Positions 12,036-13,169 of a stretch of DNA of 13,169 nucleotides are shown piece by piece (within the stretch, counting starts at the first letter, position 1; every line of letters starts with the position of its first letter). The notes beneath the pieces were generated by a model. It worked only from the letters and a program-made list of their open reading frames with translations, was not told where the DNA came from and did no database searches. This stretch comes from Candidatus Vogelbacteria bacterium CG10_big_fil_rev_8_21_14_0_10_51_16. Lineage in GTDB: Bacteria > Patescibacteriota > Minisyncoccia > Phycocordibacterales > JACRKE01. The translations under genes and the position numbers were made by a program. The stretch spans positions 1-13,169 of the forward strand of contig PCYI01000020.1 of NCBI GenBank assembly GCA_002774795.1, written 5' to 3'.

Positions 12036-12977
12036 ATGCAAACGCCCTCAAAATGGAAAGAGTACGAGCTTCTTGATTCAGGCGACGGCATGAAGCTGGA
12101 GCGCTGGGGCCACTATATTGTTGCTCGTCCTGACCCAGCCGCCCTTTGGCCAAAAAAACACAACCCTCTTTTTTGGGGCAGAGCCAATGCCACCTTCGAG
12201 CGTTCTATTGGTGGTAAGGGGTGCTGGATTTACAAAGAAAAGATGCCGGCTCGGTGGCAGGTGAATTACGAGGCACTCTCTTTTTGGGTTAGACCCACTG
12301 ATTCAAAACACGTGGGGCTTTTCCCGGAGCAGGGTGTCAATTGGTCCTGGATGCAAGACCAATTGCTGGAGTCACGAGGTATGAGACAAGAGGCACGAGT
12401 GCCAAAGATACTGAATCTTTTTGGATACACAGGAGGCGCGACTCTTGCGTGCGTTCTTTCTGGTGCGGAGGTCACACACGTTGACGCTTCGAAGGGAGTA
12501 ATGGAGTGGGCGAAGGAGAATTATGCGCTTACACAAAACAGTTTACCAAGGAATAATACTACCCCATCCCGACCTTCCCCTGGCAAGGGGAATGGGTTAT
12601 GCGCGGTGCGGTGGATTGTGGACGATGTCATGAAGTTTGTGGCGCGCGAGGAGCGGCGGGGAGCTCGTTATGATGGCATCATAATGGATCCGCCCTCTTA
12701 CGGCCGAGGCAAGCGTAACGAGCTCTGGAAGATTGAGGAGATGTTGCGGCCCCTGCTTGAAAAGTGCGAAAAGATACTCTCCCCTTTCCCGCTTTTTTGT
12801 GTGGTAAATTCATACACCACCGGTCTGCCGCGCCAGACGGTAGAAAATATGCTGCGCGCGACACTTGCGTGTCGCGGCGGCACATTCACGAGCGATGAGC
12901 TTGGCTTACAGCCAAAGGATGGTGGATGGATCTTGCCGGCCGGCTCCACGGTGCGGTGGAGCCGGCCGGACAATTGA
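12036..12977 (+). CDS. class I SAM-dependent methyltransferase, COG1092/RlmI-like
   Basis: Probably methylates rRNA or another RNA, judged by family; the substrate is not determined by the sequence. In the 313-residue product the SAM-binding motif is ILNLFGYTGGATLACVLSGA (about 124-143), followed by VTHVDASKGVMEWAKEN (about 145-161). The catalytic-type motif IIMDPPSYGRGKRNE starts near 216 and the region ends in LPAGSTVRW. An N-terminal segment of about 100 residues (starting KWKEYELLDSGDGMKLERWG) is shared with a group of COG1092 proteins. Residues about 173-190 (NNTTPSRPSPGKGNG) are an extra loop encoded by repeat-like DNA. The last five residues, SRPDN, follow the usual RW end and are encoded by one arm of a hairpin. 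The start ATG is six bases after TATACT. The stop is TGA. Confidence 0.88.
   Translation: MQTPSKWKEYELLDSGDGMKLERWGHYIVARPDPAALWPKKHNPLFWGRANATFERSIGGKGCWIYKEKMPARWQVNYEALSFWVRPTDSKHVGLFPEQGVNWSWMQDQLLESRGMRQEARVPKILNLFGYTGGATLACVLSGAEVTHVDASKGVMEWAKENYALTQNSLPRNNTTPSRPSPGKGNGLCAVRWIVDDVMKFVAREERRGARYDGIIMDPPSYGRGKRNELWKIEEMLRPLLEKCEKILSPFPLFCVVNSYTTGLPRQTVENMLRATLACRGGTFTSDELGLQPKDGGWILPAGSTVRWSRPDN
12559..12598 (+). repeat. GC-rich repeat copy inside the methyltransferase gene
   Basis: CTACCCCATCCCGACCTTCC and the following bases match the dprA-topA repeat units: 28 of 32 positions against the reverse complement of the left unit and 26 of 32 against the right unit, by hand alignment. It still folds as TTCCCCT-GGCA-AGGGGAA. 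It is translated in frame as part of an extra loop of about 15 residues. Confidence 0.75.
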
Positions 12978-12993
12978 CACCTGACAATTGTCC
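12936..12993 (+). terminator. two consecutive hairpins at the methyltransferase gene end
   Basis: Hairpin one has perfect 14-bp arms 12936-12949 and 12956-12969 (CCGGCCGGCTCCAC) with loop GGTGCG. It lies inside the last codons. Hairpin two has 9-bp arms 12968-12976 (GGACAATTG) and 12985-12993 around an eight-base loop and includes the stop codon. The two overlap by two bases. The strong GC stem suggests a transcription end, but no U-tract follows. Confidence 0.6.
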
Positions 12994-13010
12994 ACGAATG
13001 AAAAGTCTAC

Positions 13011-13053
13011 GCTCTCGTCGTTCAACGGATAGGACACTCCCCTCCGAAGGGAG
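13011..13053 (+). tRNA. 5' half of tRNA-Arg (anticodon CCG), 3' half not recognised
   Basis: The sequence fits the 5' part of a tRNA: acceptor strand GCTCTCG, D-stem GTTC/GGAC with loop AACGGATA, and anticodon stem CTCCC/GGGAG with loop CTCCGAA, giving CCG. After 13053 I find neither a T-arm with a TTCGA loop nor an acceptor partner CGAGAGC before the window ends. The gene is interrupted, truncated or a pseudo-tRNA. Confidence 0.6.
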
Positions 13054-13169
13054 AAACTCCTGCCCTACGCATCGAGCGAAGCGCGTCCCATTTTCTGGCC
13101 TTGAAAAAGTTGTTGAGTTCTGTTTTGGTGTCTTTATTGTACCAAGTTAGAACCTATTTCCAAAACAAA
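13054..13169. other. unassigned sequence after the tRNA-Arg half
   Basis: This stretch has no supported gene. A short minus-strand frame (13153-13022) is open only because it runs antisense through the tRNA half. It could be the edge of an insertion in tRNA-Arg, but the window ends too soon to tell. Confidence 0.3.

Noticed and set aside
13022..13153. Minus-strand coding fragment ending in GVSPFGGECPIR
   Set aside because: The ending is the antisense of the tRNA-Arg half. The frame meets TAG at 13154-13156 and has no good start.

Overview
The window reads as a piece of a compact bacterial chromosome, most likely from the Candidate Phyla Radiation (Patescibacteria, Parcubacteria-like). That placement is inference. 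It rests on the mix of housekeeping genes, shortened versions of several proteins (Rel without its C-terminal half, a short XseA), the lack of Shine-Dalgarno sequences, start codons placed 5-6 bases after a -10 box, and spacers packed with palindromes. No rRNA gene or lineage marker is present to confirm it.

Layout, left to right. A minus-strand tRNA-Ala(UGC) and ddl (D-Ala-D-Ala ligase) are followed by divergent dprA (+). Then come topA (+, type IA topoisomerase) and rel (+, (p)ppGpp enzyme). parB (-) is convergent with rel. A plus-strand tRNA-Leu(CAA) is followed after one base by a LAGLIDADG homing-endonuclease gene with an in-frame UGA, then by a frameshifted ASCH-domain gene that overlaps the start of miaA (+, tRNA dimethylallyltransferase). 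Convergent to miaA are xseB and xseA (-, exonuclease VII), with xseA starting three bases after a minus-strand tRNA-Trp(CCA). Upstream of that is rpmG (-, ribosomal protein L33, 52 aa), divergent from a COG1092-like class I methyltransferase (+). The window ends in the 5' half of a tRNA-Arg(CCG) whose 3' half I cannot find.

Functionally this is core information processing (DNA topology, segregation, repair and uptake, translation, tRNA modification, stringent response) plus one cell-wall gene. Apart from topA/rel and xseA/xseB there is little operon logic. Most genes look individually transcribed, several probably as leaderless mRNAs.

The unusual layer is in and around the genes. Three gene ends carry long palindromes with one shared core but different, still perfectly self-complementary outer arms. 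A 52-bp perfect palindrome lies in frame inside miaA. Repeat-like sequence also sits in frame inside topA and inside the methyltransferase. The methyltransferase ends in a 14-bp stem whose left arm encodes conserved residues. The 3' end of topA is duplicated exactly (61 bp) around a cluster of three hairpins. Together these suggest an active process that makes or spreads palindromes in this genome and is tolerated inside coding sequence.
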